From positions 1 to 9,745 of the forward strand of contig CAZLVB010000029.1 in NCBI GenBank assembly GCA_964562855.1: a stretch of 9,745 bases of DNA, given 5' to 3'. The DNA is from 2-12-FULL-41-17 sp964562855 (GTDB lineage: Bacteria > Patescibacteriota > Microgenomatia > Curtissbacterales > GWA2-41-24). Positions 1 through 6,953 of this stretch are shown here, piece by piece; the first letter of the stretch is position 1; every line of letters starts with the position of its first letter. Under the pieces are notes generated by a model that had not been told where the DNA came from, did not search any database, and was given only the letters and a program-made list of their open reading frames with translations. Both the position numbers and the translations under genes were made by a program.

Positions 1-6
1 AGGTAT

Positions 7-53
7 AAAGACATCATCGGCAAATTAGCACTGCCAAAATAGATGTCTTTGCG
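7..53. repeat. Hairpin repeat, copy A
   Basis: First of four related copies in the first 240 bases. The arms AAAGACATC (7-15) and GATGTCTTT (42-50) form a perfect 9-bp stem. Inside it GGCA (19-22) can pair with TGCC (32-35). The copy ends in the shared tail CTTTGCG. It lies close to the window edge, so more copies may lie upstream. No repeat family is recognised. Whether it works as RNA or as DNA cannot be decided from the sequence. Confidence 0.75.
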
Positions 54-59
54 GTGCTC

Positions 60-76
60 GTCGAGTCAGACTCGAC
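60..76. repeat. Short inverted repeat between hairpin copies A and B
   Basis: GTCGAGTC (60-67) and GACTCGAC (69-76) are perfect inverse copies around one base. As a hairpin the realistic form is a 6-bp stem, GTCGAG (60-65) with CTCGAC (71-76), and a 5-nt loop. It is a separate palindrome in the spacer and is not part of the flanking repeat unit. Function is unknown. Confidence 0.55.
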
Positions 77-85
77 TGCGCTCCT

Positions 86-132
86 AAAAGATATTATTGG
101 AAAGCTCGCCTTACCAAAATAATATCTTTGCG
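86..132. repeat. Hairpin repeat, copy B (compensatory changes relative to A)
   Basis: The arms AAAGATATTATT (87-98) and AATAATATCTTT (118-129) form a perfect 12-bp stem, extended by GG (99-100) with CC (114-115) past two unpaired A residues. Compared with copy A, pairs C12-G45 and C15-G42 are replaced by T92-A124 and T95-A121, so both sides of two pairs changed and pairing is kept. The tail CTTTGCG is shared with A. Confidence 0.75.
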
Positions 133-143
133 CTTAAATAGCT

Positions 144-189
144 AAAAGACATCATCGGCAAATTAGCACTTCCCAAATAAATCTTTGCG
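144..189. repeat. Hairpin repeat, copy C (degenerate 3' arm)
   Basis: The left half, from TAAAAGACATC to AATTAGCACT, is nearly identical to copy A. The right arm has lost bases (AAATCTTT in place of GATGTCTTT), which leaves only about 5 bp, AAAGA (145-149) with TCTTT (182-186). It keeps the TTTGCG tail. This looks like a decaying copy. Confidence 0.65.
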
Positions 190-195
190 TACCTC

Positions 196-210
196 AGCCA
201 TTTTGTGGCT
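196..210. repeat. Short hairpin between copies C and D
   Basis: AGCCA (196-200) and TGGCT (206-210) are inverse copies around a TTTTG loop. It occupies the same kind of inter-copy position as the 60-76 palindrome but differs in sequence. It is short and could be chance. Confidence 0.35.
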
Positions 211-216
211 TGCGGG

Positions 217-240
217 GCTAAAAGACATCTGCAAGCTTGC
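217..240. repeat. Hairpin repeat, copy D (5' arm only)
   Basis: GCTAAAAGACATC repeats the left flank and left arm of copy C (141-153), but no GATGTCTTT partner follows. The homology stops at 229 and is followed by the self-complementary GCAAGCTTGC (231-240). This is read as a truncated repeat. The remaining bases up to 367 are the pnp promoter and leader region. Confidence 0.55.
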
Positions 241-265
241 TATTTGGCCAGTTTTGATTTAAAAT
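237..265 (+). promoter_or_regulatory. Candidate sigma-70-type promoter for pnp
   Basis: A -35-like TTGCTA (237-242, 4 of 6 consensus positions) and a -10-like TAAAAT (260-265, 5 of 6) are separated by 17 nt. Transcription would start near 272, giving a leader of about 95 nt before pnp. This rests on motif match and position only, and the region is AT-rich, so a chance match is possible. Confidence 0.35.
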
Positions 266-297
266 ATAAAAAAGGGAATTGGGTTGTTGGAAGTTGA

Positions 298-329
298 ATA
301 TCACCAATCAAGCAGTTGGCTGTTGATAT
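298..329 (+). promoter_or_regulatory. Stem-loop in the pnp leader
   Basis: ATATCA (298-303) pairs with TGATAT (324-329), and the adjacent CCAA (304-307) pairs with TTGG (316-319), leaving CTGT as a one-sided bulge. Known family fact: in some bacteria pnp mRNA is controlled through leader hairpins cut by RNase III and trimmed by PNPase itself. A similar role here is only a guess from position. Confidence 0.35.
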
Positions 330-367
330 CCGATTTCTAACTCCCTTATCTCCCAACAGTTATATCA

Positions 368-2545
368 ATGCAAAAACTCGTTCGTAAGGAAATTAACCTA
401 GCCGGTAAAAAGCTGACTTTAGAGGTAGGCGAATTCGCATCACAGGCTAACGCGGCAGTACTTGCAAGTTACGAAGAAACCGTGGTTTTGGCAACAGTTG
501 TTGCCAAGGAAGCCACAAGCGACCTGGAGTTTTTTCCGCTTGCGGTTGATTACGAGGAAAGGCTTTACGCTGGCGGAAAAATCTCTACTTCAAGATTTAT
601 AAAGAGAGAAGGAAGACCGTCTGAAGAAGCTGTTTTAACGGCAAGGCTGATAGACAGATCCATCAGGCCTCTTTTTCCGAAGGACTATCAAGCAGAGGTT
701 CAGGTTGTCATAACTGTTTTATCATTCGACCAGGAAAACAACCCAGGCGTTCCTGCTCTAATTGCCGCCTCCGCAGCACTTTCTATCTCTGATATTCCCT
801 GGAACGGGCCAATTGCCGGACTGAGAATCGGTAGGCAGAACGGCGGCTATATCCTAAATCCGACGGAAACCGAAAAAGATTTCTCCAGTCTTGACTTAGT
901 TTTGGCTTCGACAAAAGAGGAGGTTGTAATGATAGAAGCTGGCGCAAACCAGGTTGACGAAGAATCTGTTGCCAATGCGATTAAGTTTGGATTAGATCAG
1001 GGTAAAGATGTAATCAGGCTGATTGAAGATTTACAAAAAGAAGTAGGCAAGGAGAAACAGAAATACGAAAAACTGAAACTTAATGAAGAAAAAACAACAA
1101 AAATCAAAGAATTTATCGAAAAAAATATTATTTCCGGTTTGGAAAACCCCAAACTTTCGCAAGACGAGAATTGGTTTAGTGATCAATTATTAAAGCTGGA
1201 AGAGGAGTTTCTAAAAGATGACGAAAATGAAATCACCTCCAAGATCTTAGCTAATTTCTTAGACGATGCGGTGGCTGGTTTTTTAAGAAACCGGATACTT
1301 TTGACAAAGAAACGAATTGATGATCGATCGCCGGATGATATCAGACCAATAACAGCCAGGGTTGGCATTCTGCCCAGGACTCACGGATCCGGCCTTTTTC
1401 AAAGAGGCGACACTCAGATTTTGTCTATCGCCACTCTAGCCTCACCGGCCCTTGAGCAACTAATTGAGGGAATGACCGGCGAGGACACTAAGAAATATAT
1501 GCATCACTACAATTTTCCGCCTTTTTCCACAGGCGAGGTGAGACGCCTTGGTCCGCCTGGTAGAAGAGAAATTGGGCACGGAGCCTTAGCAGAAAGAGCT
1601 CTTTTGCCCGTTCTCCCTTCTCAAGAAGAGTTCCCGTACACTCTGCGGGTAGTTTCCGAAGTTTTATCGTCTGCAGGTTCAACATCAATGGCCGCGGCCT
1701 GCGGCTCTACCCTGGCACTAATGGATGCAGGCGTTCCAATCAAAGAGCCGGTTGCAGGCATCTCAATCGGTTTAATTTCCGATAAAATTGACAAGTCAAA
1801 ATATGTAACCATAGTCGATATTGCCTACCAAGAGGACTCACAAGGTGATATGGATTTTAAGGTTGCGGGTACTAAAAACGGTATTACAGCCATCCAAATG
1901 GATATTAAATTGGATGGAATTTCCATAAAAATTGTCAAAGAAGCGCTTGAAAAAGCCAAAAAAGTCAGAATTTCTATTCTGGAAACCATGATGAAAACTA
2001 TCCCATTGGTTAGAGAGAAAATTTCGCCTCATGCTCCAACCGTTATCCTGGTAAAGATCGACCCGGCAAAAATCGGTGAAGTCATCGGGTCTGGCGGCAG
2101 AACCATTAATAAGATAATTTCCCAAACAGGTGCCGCTATTGACATCAACGATGAAGGGGTTGTAACAGTAAGCGGCAAAGACCAAGAGGCCTGTCAGCTT
2201 GCTGCTAAAATTATTGAAGGAATTGTTAAAGAAGCACAAGTTGGGGAAGTTTACGAAGGAGAAGTCAAAAGAATTCTGCCTTTTGGCGCTATGGTCGAGG
2301 TTTTGCCCGGTAAAGAAGGTTTGGTCCATATCTCTCAAATTGCCGATTACCGAGTTGCTAAAGTCGAAGATGAGTTAAAGATTGGGCAAAAGGTTAAGGT
2401 TAGAGTCGCAGAAATTGACGATCAGGGTAGAGTCAATCTTTCGATGAAGTTCGGCGATGAGAGACAAAAGTCTGAAAAAAGGCAGCACTTTGAAAAAAAG
2501 AGTTTTAGAAAAAAAATTGATTTCGGTCGAGCAAAACGAAGATAA
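368..2545 (+). CDS. pnp: Polyribonucleotide nucleotidyltransferase (PNPase)
   Basis: PNPase degrades RNA 3' to 5' using phosphate, releasing nucleoside diphosphates, and can run in reverse to add tails. It acts as a cytoplasmic homotrimer, often in RNA-decay complexes. The 725-residue protein has the full family layout and usual length: a first RNase PH-like domain (about 1-145), a helical linker, a second RNase PH-like domain (about 315-545), a KH domain (about 558-620, GxxG motif GSGG at 574-577) and an S1 domain (about 625-695), ending in a Lys/Arg-rich tail. The phosphate-site motif RREIGHG is at 399-405. D490, D496 and K498 in EDSQGDMDFK match the catalytic residues of the E. coli enzyme, so it should be active. 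The ATG at 368 gives the family N-terminus, with no clear Shine-Dalgarno site upstream. The next gene starts 2 nt after its TAA, suggesting an operon. The more usual neighbour rpsO is not in view. Confidence 0.97.
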   Translation: MQKLVRKEINLAGKKLTLEVGEFASQANAAVLASYEETVVLATVVAKEATSDLEFFPLAVDYEERLYAGGKISTSRFIKREGRPSEEAVLTARLIDRSIRPLFPKDYQAEVQVVITVLSFDQENNPGVPALIAASAALSISDIPWNGPIAGLRIGRQNGGYILNPTETEKDFSSLDLVLASTKEEVVMIEAGANQVDEESVANAIKFGLDQGKDVIRLIEDLQKEVGKEKQKYEKLKLNEEKTTKIKEFIEKNIISGLENPKLSQDENWFSDQLLKLEEEFLKDDENEITSKILANFLDDAVAGFLRNRILLTKKRIDDRSPDDIRPITARVGILPRTHGSGLFQRGDTQILSIATLASPALEQLIEGMTGEDTKKYMHHYNFPPFSTGEVRRLGPPGRREIGHGALAERALLPVLPSQEEFPYTLRVVSEVLSSAGSTSMAAACGSTLALMDAGVPIKEPVAGISIGLISDKIDKSKYVTIVDIAYQEDSQGDMDFKVAGTKNGITAIQMDIKLDGISIKIVKEALEKAKKVRISILETMMKTIPLVREKISPHAPTVILVKIDPAKIGEVIGSGGRTINKIISQTGAAIDINDEGVVTVSGKDQEACQLAAKIIEGIVKEAQVGEVYEGEVKRILPFGAMVEVLPGKEGLVHISQIADYRVAKVEDELKIGQKVKVRVAEIDDQGRVNLSMKFGDERQKSEKRQHFEKKSFRKKIDFGRAKRR

Positions 2546-2547
2546 CA

Positions 2548-3546
2548 ATGACAAGGACCACGAGTCCAAAGGCAAAAGTTAAGCTAAGACCCGTTCCGCC
2601 ACAAAAGAAATTTCCAATCGTTGCAGTTCTTATTTTTTTGCTATTTGCAATTTTTATAATTGCCTCGAAATTAACAATTTCCGAAACCAGTTTAGAAATT
2701 AATCCCCATAACAATAAATTTAGGCTCGAGTTTCAAGTACCCAAGAATAAAAAGGAACGTTTCTCACACACTCTCTCTCAACTTAATTTACCGCCTGATC
2801 TTGCAAAAGGAGCAGACTTTGAACTTGACGCGACTTCCTCTGCGGCACTCAGCTTTGCCTCGCCGATAAGAGCAAAATTGAATTTCAACTCCAAGCAGAT
2901 TAGAATCAATGGTTCTACAAACGCTACACAATCACTGTATCAAACAGAAACCTTTAAGCTGCCCACATCAACAAAAGTGGCTATCTTTGCGTCGAGCGTT
3001 AAGCATTTATTTGAAAGTCAGATAAGTATTCCCCCGGAACTTAACGGCTTTATAGGCGAATTATTTTCCCAAAAAGGGCAGCTGATTGTATTTTTTGAAA
3101 ATGACGAATTTCTTATAGTCACCAAAGCCCAAAATATTAATTTTGATGATCTTGCAGGCATAAAGTTTTCAGGTGATGAAGAATACTATAAAAAAGAGCT
3201 TATTGCCCCGTCTTTTGAAACGCATCTGTTAAAAATTCCTTTCGAGAAAGAGAATCAAAAATCAACTCTTTCCATATTCCAGCTGGGTCAATGGGCTTTT
3301 ATAACATCTTCTAGCGAGACAACCCGAAGAATCGTTGATGTACAAAAACTGTCAAAAGATGTACTCGAATTCCCCAAAGAAAAAGAGGCCACCCTAATAG
3401 TCTTGGCAATAAACCCAGCAAACGCTTCTTTTGGGCAAATTATATTTAATAGGGAAACAGACTGGATTGATTCATTAGCGAGCGTTGACAGGTTAGAATT
3501 TGTTTTGAAGGACAATAAGTTTTCTGGTTTAATTAATTTGAAGTGA
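2548..3546 (+). CDS. Single-pass membrane protein of unknown function
   Basis: This 332-residue protein is not confidently recognised. It has a short basic, proline-containing N-terminus (1-21), one hydrophobic segment (about 22-39) and a soluble remainder of about 290 residues. By the positive-inside rule the remainder should lie outside the membrane. No lipobox or signal-peptidase site is evident, so it is likely an N-terminally anchored protein. The soluble part alternates short beta-like and helical segments. Stretches such as GQWAFITSSSETTRRIVD are loosely reminiscent of DUF3352-type extracytoplasmic proteins, but that is a weak impression. The ATG lies 2 nt after the pnp stop. Its own TGA overlaps the GTG of the following Lon-like gene by 4 nt, so translation of the two is probably coupled and they may act together. 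Codon use looks like the neighbours. Confidence 0.8.
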   Translation: MTRTTSPKAKVKLRPVPPQKKFPIVAVLIFLLFAIFIIASKLTISETSLEINPHNNKFRLEFQVPKNKKERFSHTLSQLNLPPDLAKGADFELDATSSAALSFASPIRAKLNFNSKQIRINGSTNATQSLYQTETFKLPTSTKVAIFASSVKHLFESQISIPPELNGFIGELFSQKGQLIVFFENDEFLIVTKAQNINFDDLAGIKFSGDEEYYKKELIAPSFETHLLKIPFEKENQKSTLSIFQLGQWAFITSSSETTRRIVDVQKLSKDVLEFPKEKEATLIVLAINPANASFGQIIFNRETDWIDSLASVDRLEFVLKDNKFSGLINLK

Positions 3547-4607
3547 ACTCACAATCTGCCCAGTTTGAGGATATAAGATTTCTCGAGGAAAAGCTCAAAT
3601 CCGGGAAAATTCCCCTCGATTTATTCCAGAAATCGCAATTAATGGTTGACAGACTTACAAGGCTGGCTTCAACCTCTACCTTTTCTCAAGAGTACGATTT
3701 GGTTACAAGATATCTCGATTGGATCGTTTCCTTACCCTGGGACAAGCGTACCGAAGATATTCTTTCGCTTAATAAAGCTCGCCAAATTCTAGATGGTAAT
3801 CATTACGGCCTCGATCAAATAAAGGAAAGAATACTCGAATATATCGCCGTTGCAATTTTAAAGAAGGAACAATCAGCTCAAAGCTCATCAAAAGATCACA
3901 AAGCCCCCGCCCTTCTTTTTGTCGGTTTAGTTGGAACCGGCAAAACTACCATGGCCTACTCGATCGCCCAGGCACTGGGGCGCAAGTTCGGAAGAATTCC
4001 CATGGGAGGCATGGGAGATGCGCTGCAGCTTAGAGGCAGGTCTCGAGCGTATCCAGACGCTGAACCAGGCCAAGTAATGAAGGTATTGCGCAGAGTAGGC
4101 ACTAAAAATCCGGTAATACTTCTTGACGAAATTGACAGGGTAACCGAAGAGGCAAGAGCAGATATAATGGGAGTTTTAGTAGAACTTTTAGATCCGGAAC
4201 AAAATAGTAAATTCCTTGACCATTTTATCGATTACCCTTTCGATTTATCCGAAGTACTATTTGTGGCAACAGCTAATAACACGCAAGGTATAGCAACAGC
4301 CGTACTAGATCGGCTGGAATTGTTAGAAATGCCTTCATATACCGACGAGCAGAAAATAATAATAGGCAAAAATTACTTGTTGCCGCGGGCACTTTCGGCA
4401 TCCGGTCTGTTAAAAGAAGACCTGGTTCTGGCAGAAGATATTTGGCATCAGATTGTCCGGCCGCTTGGTTTTGACGCAGGAATGAGAACTTTAGATCGGA
4501 CAATTAACGGTATCTGTCGAAAAATCGCCAAGCTTAAAATAGAGAATAAAGTAGAAAAGATTGATATCAAAAAGGACAATCTCAAAGAATTCTTACCCTC
4601 TTGGTAA
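3543..4607 (+). CDS. Lon-family AAA+ ATPase lacking the peptidase domain
   Basis: This 354-residue protein matches the central part of Lon (La) protease. Residues 1-56 resemble the helical neck before the motor, and YLDWIVSLPW (57-66) and the HYGLDQIKERILEY block are characteristic of Lon. The motor is complete: Walker A GLVGTGKT (128-135), Walker B with D195 and E196, sensor-1 Asn (N245), arginine finger R257 and sensor-2 R315. ATP hydrolysis is therefore expected. The pore-loop Tyr is kept (Y170) but followed by Pro instead of the usual Ile/Val. The globular N-terminal substrate domain and the whole S16 Ser-Lys peptidase domain are absent. The protein ends in NLKEFLPSW, just where Lon continues into its protease. 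It should remodel or unfold proteins without cutting them, unless a partner supplies the protease. The GTG start is coupled to the upstream gene by a 4-nt overlap. Confidence 0.88.
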   Translation: MNSQSAQFEDIRFLEEKLKSGKIPLDLFQKSQLMVDRLTRLASTSTFSQEYDLVTRYLDWIVSLPWDKRTEDILSLNKARQILDGNHYGLDQIKERILEYIAVAILKKEQSAQSSSKDHKAPALLFVGLVGTGKTTMAYSIAQALGRKFGRIPMGGMGDALQLRGRSRAYPDAEPGQVMKVLRRVGTKNPVILLDEIDRVTEEARADIMGVLVELLDPEQNSKFLDHFIDYPFDLSEVLFVATANNTQGIATAVLDRLELLEMPSYTDEQKIIIGKNYLLPRALSASGLLKEDLVLAEDIWHQIVRPLGFDAGMRTLDRTINGICRKIAKLKIENKVEKIDIKKDNLKEFLPSW

Positions 4608-4612
4608 AGCGA

Positions 4613-4785
4613 CCTATTTCGAGCAAGCGGGGGCCACGGCTTCTAGCCGTGGGTGAAACCTTTGCTTTATTATCGCGAAGCGAAGAAAGAGAGGACCATG
4701 GGCTACGCCCATGGGAATCTCTTCGAAGAAGAGTTTATTATTTAGAAGCGCAAGGGGATCCTATTTCCGAGCTTAGCGAGCAAAA
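4613..4785. repeat. Composite palindromic element downstream of the Lon-like gene
   Basis: Noncoding element with two strong 3-nt-loop hairpins: CCACGGCT/AGCCGTGG (4634-4652) and CCATGGGC/GCCCATGG (4696-4714). The second is extended by AAGAGA (4687-4692) with TCTCTT (4718-4723). Each hairpin is followed by a copy of TTTATTATnnnGAAGCG (4666-4682 and 4734-4750). CCTATTTC recurs at both edges (4613-4620, 4760-4767), each followed by (C)GAGC. CTCTTC/GAAGAG (4719-4733) gives a further hairpin. The pattern resembles REP-like or IS200/IS605-derived palindromic elements that carry no transposase, but this is inferred from architecture only. No T-tract follows either main hairpin, so they are not classical terminators. 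Confidence 0.6.
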
Positions 4786-4787
4786 CA

Positions 4788-4826
4788 GGTTACAAATTAA
4801 CATTTGTAACCTATAGCATTTATAGG
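4788..4826 (+). promoter_or_regulatory. Two overlapping hairpins upstream of ftsK
   Basis: GGTTACAAAT (4788-4797) and ATTTGTAACC (4802-4811) form a perfect 10-bp stem with a TAAC loop. CCTATA (4810-4815) and TATAGG (4821-4826) form a second stem with a 5-nt loop. They share C4810 and C4811, so the two full stems cannot form together. No poly-T tract follows on the + strand. Possible roles are an end-of-operon structure for the upstream genes or a leader switch for ftsK. Neither is shown. Confidence 0.45.
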
Positions 4827-4866
4827 CTACTTGATGTAAAATAAAAATTGGCTTCTTACAAAACTT

Positions 4867-6945
4867 ATGAGAAGATATCGCAGAAGAAAGATCGTATCAC
4901 CCCTAAATTTGGAAAAAAAGACAATAATGTCTATTTTAGGGGTTTTGACTTTAGCCTTTTCTGTATTGCTTGCGCTTTCATTTTTCAGCCAGGCAGGCAT
5001 TCTTCTTTCGACAAGAATCCAGCTCTACAGCATATTTGGGGTAATCATCGTTGCCATTCCGGTTTTCGGTGTAATTTTTTCTCTGCTTTTGTTTTCTATA
5101 CAATCAAGATTTACTAAAATTAATATTATCCTCGGCTCAATCTCACTTGTGCTATCGGTTGCAGGTCTCCTAGCCCCTTTTTCTGCGCATCTTGCCGGGA
5201 TTTTGGGAATGACCCTCTATACTACGATTAAATCAATTGTTTCTCCGATTGGGGCTGTTTTTGTTCTGGCTTTTACCTTTCTGCTTTCTCTGATAATTAT
5301 CGCTAATACTAGCCTTGATCAAGCACTTACCACCATTGTTAACTTTTATAAATTCACTGGCAATTTTTTCAAAAATTTAACCAGAAGATTCCCTAAAACT
5401 CATCAACCCAAAATAGTTGCAAAGAATCTTGCCCAAATTCCTTCCGCCAGACAACCTAAAAATCTTGATAATACTCTTTCGCCAACGTTAGTTGTCAATA
5501 GCCCAACTGACGCCCAAGTTTGGGAATATCCTCCGCTGTCGCTGCTTTCAGATCCCAAAGGAAGTTCGGCAAATAGAGGCAACTTAAAACAAAATGCGCA
5601 GATTATCGAAAAAACTCTTGAAAGTTTTGGTATTGTTGCTCAGGTAGTGGAGGTTAATCAGGGACCGACAGTTACTCAATATGCTCTAAAAATTCCAATG
5701 GGTACAAAACTTTCCAAAATTTTAACTTTGCAAAACGACCTTGCATTGGCACTAGCTACATCTACCGGTAGCGTTCGTATTGAAGCTCCAATTCCCGGAA
5801 AATCATTAGTTGGTATCGAGATACCCAATATTTCACCGGATATGGTTCCTTTGAAAAGCATTCTTTCAAGCGATGTCATGAGGGGTGCAAAATCAAAGCT
5901 TACTGTGGGGCTGGGCCTTGCTGTTTCCGGCAGCACCGTGATTGCCGATATCGGCCGAATGCCCCATGTTTTAATTGCCGGCACTACCGGTTCAGGCAAA
6001 TCTGTACTTTTAAACTCGATCATTGCTACTCTCCTTTTTAGAGCCAGCCCCCAAGAAATAAAGTTAATTTTGGCCGATCCGAAAAGAGTAGAATTAACAG
6101 AATACCAGGACATACCTCATCTTTTAACACCGGTCATAGTCGATGCAGATAAAATTTTATCAAGCTTGAAGTGGGCGATGGCCGAAATGGAAAGACGCTA
6201 CAGATTATTCCATGAAGCCCAGGTAAAAAATATTTCAGGTTATAATGAGTTGTCCGGGTTTCAAGCCCTACCTTATATTGTAATTGTCATAGACGAATTG
6301 CATAATTTAATGGAATTTGCCCCTGTCGAGGTTGAAGATGCAATTTGTCGTATTGCCGCCATGGCTAGGGCGACCGGTATCCATCTGGTAGTGGCTACAC
6401 AAAGACCGTCTGTCGATGTCATTACCGGATTAATCAAGGCCAATATTCCCTGCAGAATCGCCTTTAACGTTTCCTCTATGGTTGATTCCCGAGTAATCAT
6501 TGATCAACCCGGAGCAGAAAAACTGCTTGGCAAAGGTGATATGCTTTATGTTCCGCCGGATGCCAGTAAACCGATGAGAATCCAGGGGGTCTTTGTTTCC
6601 GATACCGAAATTAGAAATCTTATTGGTTTTCTCAAAAGATCCGGCATTGCCCCCGAATATACAGAGGAGGTTACCCAGATGCCAGTAGGCAAAATAGCCG
6701 GTGTCACAGGTGGTCAGGCCGATGAACTTTTCGAAGAAGCAGTCAGAACCATTGTTCAGTACGATCGCGCATCAGCTTCACTTTTGCAACGGAGGCTGCG
6801 AATTGGTTATGCGCGGGCAGCAAGACTCTTAGATGAGCTTGAAATGGCCGGTATCGTGGGACCAGGCGAGGGCTCAAAGCCCAGAGATGTTTTAGTTAAA
6901 AATGCCGAAGACTATTTCCAAAGCCAAGTTCAAAATTCCTCATAA
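4867..6945 (+). CDS. ftsK: FtsK/SpoIIIE-family DNA translocase
   Basis: This protein is a membrane-anchored, ATP-driven DNA pump at the division septum that clears and sorts chromosome DNA during cell division. The 692-residue protein has a basic N-terminus (MRRYRRRK), four hydrophobic segments (about 20-41, 54-77, 85-105, 126-147) and a short linker of about 60-70 residues. The RecA-like motor follows, with Walker A GTTGSGKS (372-379) and Walker B VIVIDEL containing D476 and E477. It ends in a winged-helix gamma domain (about 618-685, RIGYARAARLLDELE), which in relatives reads chromosome orientation sequences and contacts Xer recombinase. The layout is complete and compact, closer to SpoIIIE-type lengths than to E. 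coli FtsK with its long linker. An in-frame TAA at 4837 limits extension. ATG 4867 has no Shine-Dalgarno site. The Met at codon 21 is possible but would lose the basic N-terminus. The RodZ-like gene follows after 8 nt. Confidence 0.95.
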   Translation: MRRYRRRKIVSPLNLEKKTIMSILGVLTLAFSVLLALSFFSQAGILLSTRIQLYSIFGVIIVAIPVFGVIFSLLLFSIQSRFTKINIILGSISLVLSVAGLLAPFSAHLAGILGMTLYTTIKSIVSPIGAVFVLAFTFLLSLIIIANTSLDQALTTIVNFYKFTGNFFKNLTRRFPKTHQPKIVAKNLAQIPSARQPKNLDNTLSPTLVVNSPTDAQVWEYPPLSLLSDPKGSSANRGNLKQNAQIIEKTLESFGIVAQVVEVNQGPTVTQYALKIPMGTKLSKILTLQNDLALALATSTGSVRIEAPIPGKSLVGIEIPNISPDMVPLKSILSSDVMRGAKSKLTVGLGLAVSGSTVIADIGRMPHVLIAGTTGSGKSVLLNSIIATLLFRASPQEIKLILADPKRVELTEYQDIPHLLTPVIVDADKILSSLKWAMAEMERRYRLFHEAQVKNISGYNELSGFQALPYIVIVIDELHNLMEFAPVEVEDAICRIAAMARATGIHLVVATQRPSVDVITGLIKANIPCRIAFNVSSMVDSRVIIDQPGAEKLLGKGDMLYVPPDASKPMRIQGVFVSDTEIRNLIGFLKRSGIAPEYTEEVTQMPVGKIAGVTGGQADELFEEAVRTIVQYDRASASLLQRRLRIGYARAARLLDELEMAGIVGPGEGSKPRDVLVKNAEDYFQSQVQNSS

Positions 6946-6953
6946 AATTAGCC

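Noticed and set aside
7..240. CRISPR array
   Set aside because: The copies are palindromic, unevenly spaced (80, 58 and 76 nt), diverged from each other and lack uniform spacers. No cas gene is present.
1..367. tRNA or other known RNA gene in the upstream gap
   Set aside because: No cloverleaf arms, CCA end or T-loop consensus can be found. The palindromes there are simple stem-loops.
1838..2338. 166-codon minus-strand open frame inside pnp
   Set aside because: It is antisense to the conserved catalytic, KH and S1 region of PNPase. Its residues mirror pnp codons and it has no independent start signal or family features.
4634..4714. Rho-independent terminators at the two strong hairpins
   Set aside because: Neither stem is followed by a run of T on the + strand. 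The 10-bp stem at 4788-4811 also lacks one, with only a weak TGTTTT on the minus strand.
4601..4816. 71-codon + strand open frame overlapping the end of the Lon-like gene
   Set aside because: It is made almost entirely of the palindromic element, its residue pattern follows the repeats, and it overlaps the Lon-like stop. It is best explained as noncoding repeat DNA.
4608..4866. Remnant of the Lon protease domain after a frameshift
   Set aside because: No frame of the spacer resembles the S16 domain, which would need several hundred bases. The region is filled by palindromes and then ftsK begins.
4848..5117. 89-codon + strand open frame overlapping the start of ftsK
   Set aside because: It is a frame-shifted shadow of the ftsK membrane segments, begins with TTG and has no family resemblance.
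5676..6113. 145-codon minus-strand open frame inside ftsK
   Set aside because: It is antisense to the conserved FtsK motor with no recognisable protein features.
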